DNA of 64,000 bases, from positions 868,001 to 932,000 of the forward strand of contig NZ_JZEY01000054.1 in NCBI RefSeq assembly GCF_000969445.1, read 5' to 3'. The position numbers and the translations under genes are program-made. Shown here piece after piece: positions 46,165-54,952 of this stretch. Source of the DNA: Devosia chinhatensis (GTDB lineage: Bacteria; Pseudomonadota; Alphaproteobacteria; Rhizobiales; Devosiaceae). Position 1 is the first letter of the stretch; the number at the start of each line of letters is the position of its first letter. Under the pieces are notes generated by a model. It made no database searches. It saw only the letters and a program-made list of their open reading frames with translations, and was not told the DNA's origin.

Positions 46165-46476
46165 ATGACGCAGAAAACGGTAACGCGGGCAGATCTCGCC
46201 GAAGCGGTTTATGGTTCGGTTGGCCTGTCCCGTACGGAATCGGCCGAGTTGGTCGAGCGGGTGCTCGAGCTGGTGGCGGACGCGCTTGTGACGGGGGCCA
46301 ACGTAAAGTTATCTTCGTTCGGATCATTCCAGGTGCGGTCCAAGAATGAGCGTATCGGCCGCAATCCCAAGACCGGGGAGGAAGTGCCGATCCTTCCCCG
46401 ACAGGTTCTTGTGTTCAAACCGTCCAATGTGTTGAAGTCCAAGATTAACAAGTCTATGGTCTCCGCTGGAAAGTAA
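46165..46476 (+). CDS. ihfA: Integration host factor alpha subunit
   Basis: 103 residues from the ATG at 46165, with AAGGGGG 6 bp upstream; an in-frame GTG lies two codons earlier. [16 protein letters not shown] and [28 protein letters not shown] are the HU/IHF signature, and [13 protein letters not shown] is IHF-alpha-like. It bends DNA with IhfB and could also assist the integrase at 3.2 kb. Confidence 0.95.
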   Translation: MTQKTVTRADLAEAVYGSVGLSRTESAELVERVLELVADALVTGANVKLSSFGSFQVRSKNERIGRNPKTGEEVPILPRQVLVFKPSNVLKSKINKSMVSAGK

Positions 46477-46503
46477 GGCTTTCTAGCGAGGGAGAGTCGC
46501 GGT

Positions 46504-46959
46504 TTGGACAAGTCGCCAGACGCGTTCCGCACCATATCCGAGGCCGCTGAGGAGCTTGATCTTCCCCAGCACGTGCTGCGATTCTGGGAAACCCGCTTCG
46601 CCACTATCAAGCCTTTGAAGCGCGGCGGCGGCCGCCGGTATTATCGTCCCGAAGACGTGCTGTTGCTCCGCGGTATTCGTCACCTCCTTTACGATCAGGG
46701 TTTCACGATCAAGGGCGTGCAGCGCATCCTCAAGGACCAAGGGCCGCGCTACGTCATCGCCGTGGGCGAGGGCAAAGGGCTCGATGAGATCTTGCCCATG
46801 ATCGAAGAAGCCGAGGCCGCCAGCGACGAGGCGGAATTGGAGGAAGCTGTCATGCTCGCCAGCCCGGCGCTGGACAAGGAGTCCCGCGACAAACTCTCCG
46901 AGGTTTTGCGTGAGCTGCTTGAGTGCAAGCGGCTTCTTGAGCGGGCGCGAGAGCACTGA
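46504..46959 (+). CDS. MerR-family regulator
   Basis: 151 residues from a TTG at 46504, with GGGAGAG about 8 bp upstream and no better in-frame start. The N-terminal winged helix is [20 protein letters not shown] and [20 protein letters not shown]; the rest is helical, with an acidic middle and a basic tail. The ihfA-merR pair is conserved in alphaproteobacteria. Its effector is unknown, and no metal-binding Cys cluster is seen. Confidence 0.9.
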   Translation: MDKSPDAFRTISEAAEELDLPQHVLRFWETRFATIKPLKRGGGRRYYRPEDVLLLRGIRHLLYDQGFTIKGVQRILKDQGPRYVIAVGEGKGLDEILPMIEEAEAASDEAELEEAVMLASPALDKESRDKLSEVLRELLECKRLLERAREH

Positions 46960-46985
46960 TTGTGGCCAAGCTCGGCGTGTTGCTG

Positions 46986-46999
46986 GAATTATTGTTCCA
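46986..46999. promoter_or_regulatory. IolR-type operator before iolG
   Basis: GGAA-TTATTG-TTCC, exactly GGAA-N6-TTCC, 81 bp before the iolG ATG. The same motif abuts iolR and, with one mismatch, iolC. Rhizobial IolR is known to bind GGAA-N6-TTCC. Confidence 0.7.
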
Positions 47000-47079
47000 A
47001 AACTGCCTGAGATGATCTATTTATTCCGCCAGCAGGTCGGCCGTCGCGCGCCGGCAATTTCTTGTGGAGTTTTTCGCAA

Positions 47080-48117
47080 ATGACAGTCCGTTTCGGCCTT
47101 CTTGGTGCCGGTCGTATCGGCAAGGTTCACGCCAAGGCGGTGACCTCCAATTCCAAGGCCCGACTTGTTGCAGTTGCTGATGCCGTGGAACCGGCGGCAG
47201 TCGACCTGGCCAGGCAATATGGCGCCGATGTGCGCACTATCGACGCCATCGAAGCTGCCGCCGACATCGACGCCGTGATCATCTGCACTCCTACGGATAC
47301 ACATGCGAATCTGATCGAGCGTTTCGCACGCGCCGGCAAGGCGATTTTCTGCGAGAAGCCGATTGATCTGAACGTCGAGCGGGTCAAGCAGTGCCTCAAG
47401 GTGGTCGATGCCGAAGGGGCAACCCTCATGGTCGGCTTCAACCGCCGCTTCGACCCGCATTTCCAGGCGGTTAAGGCCGCTGTCGTCGATGGGCAGATTG
47501 GTGACGTTGAAATGGTCACTATCGTTTCTCGTGATCCCGGGGCGCCACCGGCCGACTACGTCAAGCGTTCGGGCGGAATTTTCCGCGACATGACTATCCA
47601 TGATTTCGATATGGCTCGGTACTTGCTGGGGGAAGAGATCGACACCGTTTCCGCCCAGGCCTCAGTGTTGGTCGACAAGGCCATTGGTGAGGCAGGTGAC
47701 TTTGACAGCGCCTCCGTCATTCTGTTCACCGCCTCTGGCAAGCATGCCACCATCTCCAATTCCCGCCGCGCCACCTATGGTTATGATCAGCGCATCGAGG
47801 TCCATGGTGCAAAGGGTGCCGTCTCTGCGGAGAACCAGCGTCCCGTCTCGATTGAGATTGCCAATGGCAATGGCTATACCCGCCCGCCGTTGCATGACTT
47901 CTTCATGACCCGTTACACGGAGGCGTATGCTCGCGAGATCAGCGCCTTCATCGATTGTGTGGAATCGAAATCTCCGGCCCAACCCAGCGGCGCTGACGGT
48001 CTCATCGCCCTAGCGCTGGCGGATGCGGCTCTAAAGTCCGTGGCAGAGGGCAGGGCAGTTAAGGTCAGTGAAATCACGGGGCCGCTCGCCGACCGTTCGG
48101 TGTTCCAAGGCCGGTAA
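47080..48117 (+). CDS. iolG: Inositol 2-dehydrogenase
   Basis: 345 residues from the ATG at 47080, with GGAG 11 bp upstream. The Rossmann motif is FGLLGAGRIGKVHAKAV; the Gfo/Idh catalytic region includes FCEKPIDLN, NRRFDPHFQAVKAAV and GGIFRDMTIHDFDMARYLLG, in which Asp and His are the catalytic pair. It oxidises myo-inositol to scyllo-inosose, the first step. Likely IolR-controlled. It converges on iolB with a shared hairpin. Confidence 0.95.
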   Translation: MTVRFGLLGAGRIGKVHAKAVTSNSKARLVAVADAVEPAAVDLARQYGADVRTIDAIEAAADIDAVIICTPTDTHANLIERFARAGKAIFCEKPIDLNVERVKQCLKVVDAEGATLMVGFNRRFDPHFQAVKAAVVDGQIGDVEMVTIVSRDPGAPPADYVKRSGGIFRDMTIHDFDMARYLLGEEIDTVSAQASVLVDKAIGEAGDFDSASVILFTASGKHATISNSRRATYGYDQRIEVHGAKGAVSAENQRPVSIEIANGNGYTRPPLHDFFMTRYTEAYAREISAFIDCVESKSPAQPSGADGLIALALADAALKSVAEGRAVKVSEITGPLADRSVFQGR

Positions 48118-48121
48118 AGGT

Positions 48122-48146
48122 GGGGCGCCGTGAGGCGCCCCTTTCA
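48122..48146. terminator. Hairpin between iolG and iolB
   Basis: GGGGCGCC-GTGA-GGCGCCCC followed by TTTCATTTC on the plus strand, placed between two convergent stop codons. Confidence 0.8.
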
Positions 48147-48944
48147 TTTCAGCATCCACTCGTGCTCGGGCGCATTGTGGAATTTCCACACGCGTTTAGG
48201 GCCAGCCATCACATTGAGATAGTAGAGGTCGTAGCCCGCCGTAGTCGCCACAGGATGATATCCGCGCGGCACCAGGGTGACATCGCCGTCCTCCACGGCC
48301 ATAGCCTCATCAAGGCTGCGGTCATCGGTATAGACACGCTGGAATGCGAAGCCCTGAGGCGGATTCAGACGATGATAATAGGTCTCTTCGAGCTGGCTTT
48401 CGTGCGGAAGATTGTCATGGTCGTGCTTGTGCGGTGGGTAAGATGAGGTATTGCCCTCTGGGGTGATGACCTCGACCACGAGCAACGCATTCGCTGAGCC
48501 GTCGTCCTCTGGCATGATGTTGTGGACATGCCGCACATTTGAGCCCTTGCCGCGGCTGATTCGCGGATGGGTGCCTGGCGCAATCGCCTTAGCCTGATAG
48601 TCTCCCCCACCAGGAGCAGAACATATGGCCAGTTCAAGGTCCGTGGTCGCGTCGACCGCCCAGGTGCGACCCGCCGGGACGTAGAGGGCCCAGGGTGCGC
48701 CCTCGAACGGGCTCATGCGCTCGCCCAGTTCGCCGAAATCCTCGCCATCAACAGCGAACCGGCCCTTCCCTGAAACCAGGACGAGACAGACCTCCCGCTC
48801 GCCTGTCTTCTCACCATAAGCCTCACCGACGCTGAGAGCGTGGAGGCCGAAACCAACATGCGTCCATCCCGCCGAAGCGGGCGTGACATCATGGATCCTG
48901 CCGGTCCTGTTCGTCGGCTGGACGAGGAGGGGGGACTTGCTCAT
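48144..48944 (-). CDS. iolB: 5-deoxy-glucuronate isomerase
   Basis: 266 residues from the ATG at 48944, with AGGAGG upstream. Two cupin domains carry the metal-binding HVHNIMPEDDG, SYPPHKHDHDN and ETYYHRLNPPQGFAFQRVY. It converts 5-deoxy-glucuronate to 5-dehydro-2-deoxygluconate for IolC. The start lies inside the last 56 bp of the DUF3329 gene, so it is coupled to it. Confidence 0.95.
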   Translation of the reverse strand: MSKSPLLVQPTNRTGRIHDVTPASAGWTHVGFGLHALSVGEAYGEKTGEREVCLVLVSGKGRFAVDGEDFGELGERMSPFEGAPWALYVPAGRTWAVDATTDLELAICSAPGGGDYQAKAIAPGTHPRISRGKGSNVRHVHNIMPEDDGSANALLVVEVITPEGNTSSYPPHKHDHDNLPHESQLEETYYHRLNPPQGFAFQRVYTDDRSLDEAMAVEDGDVTLVPRGYHPVATTAGYDLYYLNVMAGPKRVWKFHNAPEHEWMLK

Positions 48945-49140
48945 TCTGGGGCTCCTCCTTGGGGAACTTGTAAAAGAAATTCCAGGCCACATAAGCGAGA
49001 GCCAGCCCAACAAGGACTGCCCAGAACTGGTCACCGGTGTAAATCAGTTCCCAGGCCAGCCAGGCGGCCAGAAAAATGGCGACAGCGACCCGTCGCCAAA
49101 GCGGACGAAACCAGTTTACGTCATTTTCCTTGAGCGCCAT
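48889..49140 (-). CDS. DUF3329-like small membrane protein
   Basis: 83 residues. VNWFRPLWRRVAVAIFLAAWL and AVLVGLALAYVAWNFFYKFP give two hydrophobic segments with a charged, Pro-rich tail. It fits a recalled DUF3329 pattern. It lies inside the iol operon between iolE and iolB; a role in inositol use is not known. Confidence 0.65.
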   Translation of the reverse strand: MALKENDVNWFRPLWRRVAVAIFLAAWLAWELIYTGDQFWAVLVGLALAYVAWNFFYKFPKEEPQNEQVPPPRPADEQDRQDP

Positions 49141-49199
49141 CCCAAAAGCTCCCGCTTGATTCAGTTCGCTAGGGCTTTAGCACAAGCACCTCAAAAGAT

Positions 49200-50117
49200 T
49201 CAGTCTTTCGGAAACCCCTTGGTCTCAACGCTATATCCCGCCGCCGTCATGACCCGCATGAGTTCGGCGTGGCCGACTTGGGCCATTTTGAGCGGAGGGT
49301 TTGCGACCGGGTCCTGTTCGGCCTCCACAACGAACCATCCCTCGTAGCCGTGATCGGCAAAACGCTGCACGATGGCGGCAAAATCCAATGAACCATCGCC
49401 GGGGACTGTGAAGGCTCCAAGGGCCACCGCATCGAGAAAGCTCTGTTTGTTGCGATCGAGACCATCGACCACCGAACGCCGGATATCCTTGACGTGAACA
49501 TGGTTGATGCGCGCATGGTGTCTGTCGATGGCCCGGAGCACGTCACCACCGGCAAAGGCCAGGTGGCCGGCATCGAGCAGCAGGGGAATGCCTTCGCCAG
49601 AAGCGGCCATGAAGGCGTCGAGCTCAGGCTCGGTCTCCACCACTGCGGCCATGTGGTGATGGTACGACAAGGGCATGCCCTGTTCGGCACACCATTCTCC
49701 GAATTGGGTCACCTTGCGGGCATAGGCCTTCATCTCGTCTTCGGACAGCTTGGGCTTTCGCGACAAAGGCACGTCGCGCTTGCCCTGTATCGATTGACCC
49801 ACTTCGCCATAGACGATGCAAGGTGCGTCGACGGCTTTGAAGAGCTCGATCATCGGCGCGATGCGGTCCTTGTTGGCAGACAGGTCCTCATCGACCAGCG
49901 TGCCCGAGAACCATCCACCGCAGAGCGTGACGTCGGCCGCCTTGAGGATGGGCAGCATAGTAGCCGGGTCGTCGGGAAAGCGTCGACCCTTTTCCATGCC
50001 GGTAAAGCCCGCCGAGCGCGACTGACGCAGGCATTCTTCCAGCGAAACGTCATCGCTCAGTTCCACCAGATCGTCGTTCCACCATGCGATGGGCGACATT
50101 CCAAGTTTGGCCTTCAT
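49200..50117 (-). CDS. iolE: Inosose dehydratase
   Basis: 305 residues; AGGAGA before the ATG. It is a TIM-barrel xylose-isomerase-like protein: KLGMSPIAWWNDD, GFTGMEKGRRFP, PLSYHHHMAAVVET and LDAGHLAFAGGDVLRAI carry metal-binding residues. It dehydrates scyllo-inosose to the trihydroxycyclohexane dione that IolD hydrolyses. Confidence 0.95.
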   Translation of the reverse strand: MKAKLGMSPIAWWNDDLVELSDDVSLEECLRQSRSAGFTGMEKGRRFPDDPATMLPILKAADVTLCGGWFSGTLVDEDLSANKDRIAPMIELFKAVDAPCIVYGEVGQSIQGKRDVPLSRKPKLSEDEMKAYARKVTQFGEWCAEQGMPLSYHHHMAAVVETEPELDAFMAASGEGIPLLLDAGHLAFAGGDVLRAIDRHHARINHVHVKDIRRSVVDGLDRNKQSFLDAVALGAFTVPGDGSLDFAAIVQRFADHGYEGWFVVEAEQDPVANPPLKMAQVGHAELMRVMTAAGYSVETKGFPKD

Positions 50118-50146
50118 AACATTCTCCTGCGCAGACGCGCGATATT

Positions 50147-51994
50147 TCAGCCGGCCCGCTGCGCCTTGAGCGCTTTCACATAGGCCTCGCGCGCTGCATT
50201 GACGCTGGGGCGGTCGCTGACTTCAGGCACGGCGACATCCCACCAATGGCCACCTGCCTCGGTGGTGATCAGCGGATCGGTATCGATGACGAAGACATGG
50301 ACGCCCGGTGCGCCCTGGCTTGCTGCTAAGGCCGTCTCCAGCTCGGCTACGGACGCCACCTTCTTTGCCTTTGCGCCCATGGATGCGGCATGGGCCGCGA
50401 AATCCACGTTTGGCAGTTCCATATGATAGGTGTCGCGGAAAAGGTTGTTGAAATTGGCGCCGCCAGTGGCCATTTGCAGCCGGTTTATGCACCCGAAGCC
50501 GGCATTGTCGAGAACCACGATAGTCAGTCGTATACCCATCATCACTGCTGAGACGATCTCTGAATTCATCATCAGGTACGAGCCGTCGCCGACCATGACG
50601 ACTACATCTTCGGCGGGCTTGGCAATCGCGACCCCTAAGCCGCCCGCAATTTCGTAACCCATGGTCGAAAAGCCATAGTCGAGGTGGTAGGAACCGGGAC
50701 CATCTGCGCGCCAGAGCTTGTGCAATTCGCCGGGCAGCCCACCAGATGCGCAAACCAGGGTGGCTTTGGTCCGGCCACGCTGAACAGCGCCAATGACCTG
50801 CGCGTCGGACGGCAGCTCGACATTGGACGCGGCGCGCGCCGCGTCAGCGTCGACAAGCCATTCTTGCTTCAGGTCCAGAGCCTTGCGTGTCCACGCGGAA
50901 TCTACCTGCCAACCCATAAGCGCAGCGTCGAGTGCCTCGATGCCGACCCGAGCATCGGCCACCAAAGGCAAGCCATTATGCTTGTGCGCGTCGAATGGCT
51001 GGATATTGAGGCCGACGATCTTGAGGTCTGGGTTCTTGAAGAGCGCCCAGGAGCCGGTGGTGAAATCCTGTAGGCGCGAGCCGACGGCCAGCACGAGATC
51101 GGCCTCCTCGGCAAGCGCATTGGAGGCCGAAGTTCCAGTGACACCGACCGAGCCCATATTGAGGTCATGGCCATGCGGCAGTGAGGATTTTCCAGCCTGG
51201 GTTTCCATGACCGGAATGCCATGCTCCTCGGCAAAGGCCGCAAGACTTTCAGATGCCTGGGAATAGAGAACGCCGCCACCGGCGATGATTACCGGATTCT
51301 TGCTGAGCTTGAGCGCTGCCGCAGCCGTGGCGAACTCATCGGCATCGGGCATGAGACGACGCGGCACCCACACTTTCTCCGTAAACAGGCTCTCGGGATA
51401 TTCATAGGCTTCCGCCTGAACATCTTGACACAGGCTGAGCGTCACCGGGCCGCACTCGGCCGGGTCGGTCAGCACCTGCATGGCACGGCGCAAAGCGGGG
51501 ATGATCTGCTCAGGGCGGGTTATGCGGTCGAAATACCGGCTGACTGGCTTGAAGCAGTCGTTCACCGTGACCGTGCCGTCACCGAAATCTTCACCCTGCT
51601 GCAGGACCGGGTCGGGCAGGCGGTTAGCGAACACGTCACCGGGAAGCAGCAGCACCGGGATGCGGTTCACATAGGCAAGTCCGGCTGCGGTCACCATGTT
51701 GAGGGCACCCGGGCCGATAGATGTGGTGGCGGCCATGAAGCGACGGCGGAAATTGGCCTTGGCATAGGAGATGGCGGCGTGAGCCATGCTCTGCTCGTTT
51801 TGCCCGCGATATGTCGGCAACTGGTCTTTGACGCCGTGAAGCGCCTCGCCGATCCCGGCGACATTGCCATGTCCGAAAATGGCCCAGACGCCTCCGAAAA
51901 TCGGCACGATTTCCCCGTCGACGACAGTCTTCTGTGCCGTCATGAAGCGCGCGACGGCCTGTGCCATGGTTAGACGAATAGTATGCTGGCTCAT
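50147..51994 (-). CDS. iolD: 3D-(3,5/4)-trihydroxycyclohexane-1,2-dione hydrolase
   Basis: 615 residues from the ATG at 51994, overlapping the iolC stop as ATGA. It is a ThDP enzyme: PYR domain (VDGEIVPIFGGVWAIFGHGN), central domain, and PP domain with GDGSYLMMNSEIVSAVMMG binding ThDP-Mg. It opens the inositol-derived ring to 5-deoxy-glucuronate. Confidence 0.95.
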   Translation of the reverse strand: MSQHTIRLTMAQAVARFMTAQKTVVDGEIVPIFGGVWAIFGHGNVAGIGEALHGVKDQLPTYRGQNEQSMAHAAISYAKANFRRRFMAATTSIGPGALNMVTAAGLAYVNRIPVLLLPGDVFANRLPDPVLQQGEDFGDGTVTVNDCFKPVSRYFDRITRPEQIIPALRRAMQVLTDPAECGPVTLSLCQDVQAEAYEYPESLFTEKVWVPRRLMPDADEFATAAAALKLSKNPVIIAGGGVLYSQASESLAAFAEEHGIPVMETQAGKSSLPHGHDLNMGSVGVTGTSASNALAEEADLVLAVGSRLQDFTTGSWALFKNPDLKIVGLNIQPFDAHKHNGLPLVADARVGIEALDAALMGWQVDSAWTRKALDLKQEWLVDADAARAASNVELPSDAQVIGAVQRGRTKATLVCASGGLPGELHKLWRADGPGSYHLDYGFSTMGYEIAGGLGVAIAKPAEDVVVMVGDGSYLMMNSEIVSAVMMGIRLTIVVLDNAGFGCINRLQMATGGANFNNLFRDTYHMELPNVDFAAHAASMGAKAKKVASVAELETALAASQGAPGVHVFVIDTDPLITTEAGGHWWDVAVPEVSDRPSVNAAREAYVKALKAQRAG

Positions 51995-53916
51995 TGCCGC
52001 TCCCAAATATCGACAAGCGCGCCGAACCGTTTTGCCATGTCGGCCACGGCTTCGTCATCGCTCATTTTTCCATCCAGCCACGCCCGCGCAGCCTCGGCAA
52101 AAATGGTCCTGCCCACGGCAAAGCCCTTTACTGTCCGGGCAGACTTGGCAGCCTTGAAGCCGGCTTCGAGTTCGTCCTGCGGTGAATCCAGGCCCAGGAG
52201 CACCACCCCACGACACAGCGGGTCGCGTGCCTCGATGACGGCGTCGGTTTCACTCCAGGCTGCCAGATTGGGCTGTGGTTCGAGCTTCCACCAGTCCGGC
52301 CTGATGCCGGCATCGTAAATCTCGGTGAGCGCCCGCGCCACACTATCGTTCAGCAGCGGACCGTTTTTTCCAGCAATGATCTCGATGAGAATTTCGCGAC
52401 CGATCTTGCGAGCCGCATCGAATGCGGCTCGCAGCTTCTCGATCTGCTGCTGGCGTAGGTCGTCCGGATCATCTGGGTGAAAAAAGCAGAGAACCTTGAT
52501 GCAATGGTCCACCGGCCACTCGACCAGGCGCGAACCGAGGTCCTGCGTGAACTCAAACTGCAGGGGCCTCGAGCCAGGCAGCTCGATAGGCTTGGCAACC
52601 CAGAAATTTTTGAACACACCTGCGGCATACAAGGCATCGCGGCCGTATTTGTCGTCGATCAGCATGCCGAAGCCCTCGCGACCATTGGCGATCTGCGCTG
52701 CGGCTTTGACAGCAAGGACCTTGAACTCGGGAACGCGGGCAAGCTTTCCGGCGTCGCCATCGGCCATGTCTTCCAGCTGCACGCGATGATCGATCGCCAG
52801 TGCCATCAGCTTCGGGATATCGCGCCGACGCGTGGTGGCCCAGTGCATGTGATTGATGTCGGCATCCTTGCGCAAAGCCCGCTCGGCGCTGCCGTGCTCG
52901 AGAAAGTATTGCAGTTCCATCCAGGTTGGAATTTCCGGCGCGCAGAGCAGACGACTGACGGCGAAGGCTCCACAGGCATTTGCCCAGGTAGCGCTGGTCG
53001 CATGCGGTTCGCCACGCAACCAGCCACGCAGGAAACCGCTCATGAAGGCGTCACCCGCACCGAGCACATTATAGACCTCGATTGGAAAGCCCTTGCCGAC
53101 AATTCCGGCCTCGAGATCATCGGGGATATCGCTGTCATAGACGATGCAACCCATGGGTCCGCGCTTCAGGACGATCACGGCGGGGGACAGGGATCGGATC
53201 GTCCTGAGCGCAGAGTGGAGATCCGCAGCACCCGAGGCGATCAGTACCTCCTCTTCGGTGCCCACGATCAGATCGCATTCCGGAAGGACGGTCTTGAGAT
53301 GTGCCGAAACGGCATCGGAAGCGATGTAGCGGCTATCACCAGCGTCGTGGCCGGCGAGCCCCCACAAATTGGGCCGATAATCGATATCAAATACGATCTT
53401 GCCGCCATGCGCACGGGCAATCCGCATTGCCTTGCGTTGGGCTTTGTCGGTGTGCGGCTTGGCGAAGTGGGTGCCGGTGACGAGCACGGCTTTGGCGGAA
53501 CGGATGAAATCCTCGTCGATATCGTCTTCGTCCAGCGCTGAATCCGCGCAATTATCGCGGTAGAAGATGAGCGGGAATGACTTGTCATTTTCGACCGAGA
53601 GCAGGACGAGGGCGGTCAGCCGCTCGGGATCGGTGACGATACCTTTGGTTTCTACCCCCTCACGGTTCAGCTGCTCGCGGACGAAGCGGCCCATTTGCTC
53701 GTTGCCCACGCGGGTCACCAGCGCTGATTTCAGGCCGAGGCGGGAGGTGCCGACCGCAATATTCGTAGGACACCCGCCAACGGACTTGGCGAAGCTTCCC
53801 ACGTCTTCAAGGCGGGTGCCGATTTGCTGCCCGTAAAGGTCCACCGAGGCGCGGCCGATGGTGATGACATCCAGCGTTTTGGCGACGATATCGTTTGCGC
53901 TGGGCGGCACGGCCAT
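51991..53916 (-). CDS. iolC: 5-dehydro-2-deoxygluconokinase IolC fused to DUF2090
   Basis: 641 residues from the ATG at 53916. The start is ambiguous: AAGGAG ends right at that ATG and is better spaced for a GTG at 53910, while the frame is open to an ATG at 53964 without a ribosome-binding site. Residues about 10-320 are a PfkB kinase (DVITIGRASVDLYG, FAKSVGGCPTNIAVG, NVLGAGDAFMSGFLRG). Residues about 330-640 are the DUF2090 barrel (RPLQFEFTQDLGSRLVEW), found fused in proteobacterial IolC. It phosphorylates 5-dehydro-2-deoxygluconate; DUF2090 is probably an aldolase-like partner. Confidence 0.9.
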   Translation of the reverse strand: MAVPPSANDIVAKTLDVITIGRASVDLYGQQIGTRLEDVGSFAKSVGGCPTNIAVGTSRLGLKSALVTRVGNEQMGRFVREQLNREGVETKGIVTDPERLTALVLLSVENDKSFPLIFYRDNCADSALDEDDIDEDFIRSAKAVLVTGTHFAKPHTDKAQRKAMRIARAHGGKIVFDIDYRPNLWGLAGHDAGDSRYIASDAVSAHLKTVLPECDLIVGTEEEVLIASGAADLHSALRTIRSLSPAVIVLKRGPMGCIVYDSDIPDDLEAGIVGKGFPIEVYNVLGAGDAFMSGFLRGWLRGEPHATSATWANACGAFAVSRLLCAPEIPTWMELQYFLEHGSAERALRKDADINHMHWATTRRRDIPKLMALAIDHRVQLEDMADGDAGKLARVPEFKVLAVKAAAQIANGREGFGMLIDDKYGRDALYAAGVFKNFWVAKPIELPGSRPLQFEFTQDLGSRLVEWPVDHCIKVLCFFHPDDPDDLRQQQIEKLRAAFDAARKIGREILIEIIAGKNGPLLNDSVARALTEIYDAGIRPDWWKLEPQPNLAAWSETDAVIEARDPLCRGVVLLGLDSPQDELEAGFKAAKSARTVKGFAVGRTIFAEAARAWLDGKMSDDEAVADMAKRFGALVDIWERQ

Positions 53917-53971
53917 CTCCTTGAGCACATTTCGGAGATAGTGAAACACAAATTCTAGAACCATTCAATGT

Positions 53972-53985
53972 GGAATGAATGTTCT
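53972..53985. promoter_or_regulatory. IolR-type site before iolC, one mismatch
   Basis: GGAA-TGAATG-TTCT, lying across the iolR stop codon. Its left arm and spacer repeat those of the iolR site (GGAATGAAT). Confidence 0.55.
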
Positions 53986-54832
53986 ATTTATGCGTGTTGT
54001 GATGACTACGCTTTTCAGCCACCGACACCGTGAGCGCCATCGCAAAAGCCATGCTGGCAGAGAGCGAACGGAAACCGGCATGATCGGCTTCGACCAATTC
54101 GAACCAGATGTCAGCACTTTCGGCCAAAGGGGAAAGCGCCGAATCCGTCAACGCGACGAGCGGAATGCCCAGACTGGCGAGGCGGCGCGCCTGGGTCGCG
54201 CTTTCCGAGGCGTAGGGCGAAAAGCTTACGGCAAAGCCGGCATCGGCTTTGCCAGCCATGGCGAGAACTTCGTCATCGATACCCGCCTGCGTGCCAACCA
54301 TCTGGCATCGGATTTTCAACTTTCCAAACGCGTAGGCCATGTATGCAGCAATGGGAAACGAGCGGCGCTTGGCGATCAGATAGATCGTGTCCGCCTGGGC
54401 CAGCAGATCGGCGGCGCGGTCGAAGGCATCCGGGTCGATTGCGGAGGACAGCGCATCGAGGCTGGCATGGGCGGCGGCAACGAAACTGTTGAAGATGGCG
54501 AGGCTCTCCTCGGCCTCTACCCCCTCGGCGGCCAGCTTGCGCAGGCGATCCTCGTAGGAAGATGTCCGTTCCCTGAGGCGCGCCCGGAAAATCTGCTGTA
54601 AGCCCGAAAAGCCTTCGAAGCCAAAGGACTGGGCAAAGCGCACCAGCGTCGAGGGCTGCACGCCTGCCGAATGGGCAATGCTTGCCGCCGTGCCGAATGC
54701 GATTTCGTCCGGGTGATCTAGTGCATAGGCCGCAACCTGCACCAGGCGCTTGGGAAGGGTCGACCGCCGCTCCAGAATGGCTGTCCGCAGGCTGTCGAAA
54801 TCCTCGGCGGCAACAATGGTCGTATCGGACAC
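53984..54832 (-). CDS. iolR: RpiR-family regulator, probable IolR
   Basis: 282 residues from GTG 54832, which has GGAG 6 bp upstream; the frame also opens at GTG 54844, but that codon abuts the operator and has no ribosome-binding site. The helix-turn-helix is AASIAHSAGVQPSTLVRFAQ (about 45-70), and the sugar-phosphate SIS domain covers about 125-265 (AKRRSFPIAAYMAYA, SFSPYASESATQARRLASL). In rhizobia IolR represses iol genes until an inositol-derived phosphate accumulates. Gene placement and GGAA-N6-TTCC sites support the call. Confidence 0.88.
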   Translation of the reverse strand: MSDTTIVAAEDFDSLRTAILERRSTLPKRLVQVAAYALDHPDEIAFGTAASIAHSAGVQPSTLVRFAQSFGFEGFSGLQQIFRARLRERTSSYEDRLRKLAAEGVEAEESLAIFNSFVAAAHASLDALSSAIDPDAFDRAADLLAQADTIYLIAKRRSFPIAAYMAYAFGKLKIRCQMVGTQAGIDDEVLAMAGKADAGFAVSFSPYASESATQARRLASLGIPLVALTDSALSPLAESADIWFELVEADHAGFRSLSASMAFAMALTVSVAEKRSHHNTHK

Positions 54833-54844
54833 ATCAAGCTCCAC

Positions 54845-54858
54845 GGAATGAATATTCC
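54845..54858. promoter_or_regulatory. IolR-type operator at the iolR start
   Basis: GGAA-TGAATA-TTCC, 12 bp upstream of the chosen iolR start codon. A further GGAA lies 6 bp beyond, making TTCC-N6-GGAA. Suggests autorepression. Confidence 0.7.
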
Positions 54859-54952
54859 ACAGATGGAACAGATTGATGTCGAGCGCAACAAAAAGGCGAA
54901 CTCCCCGGCCCCATGGATGCGAGCGGCAGGAGGCCCACCGCTCGCGAGAACA

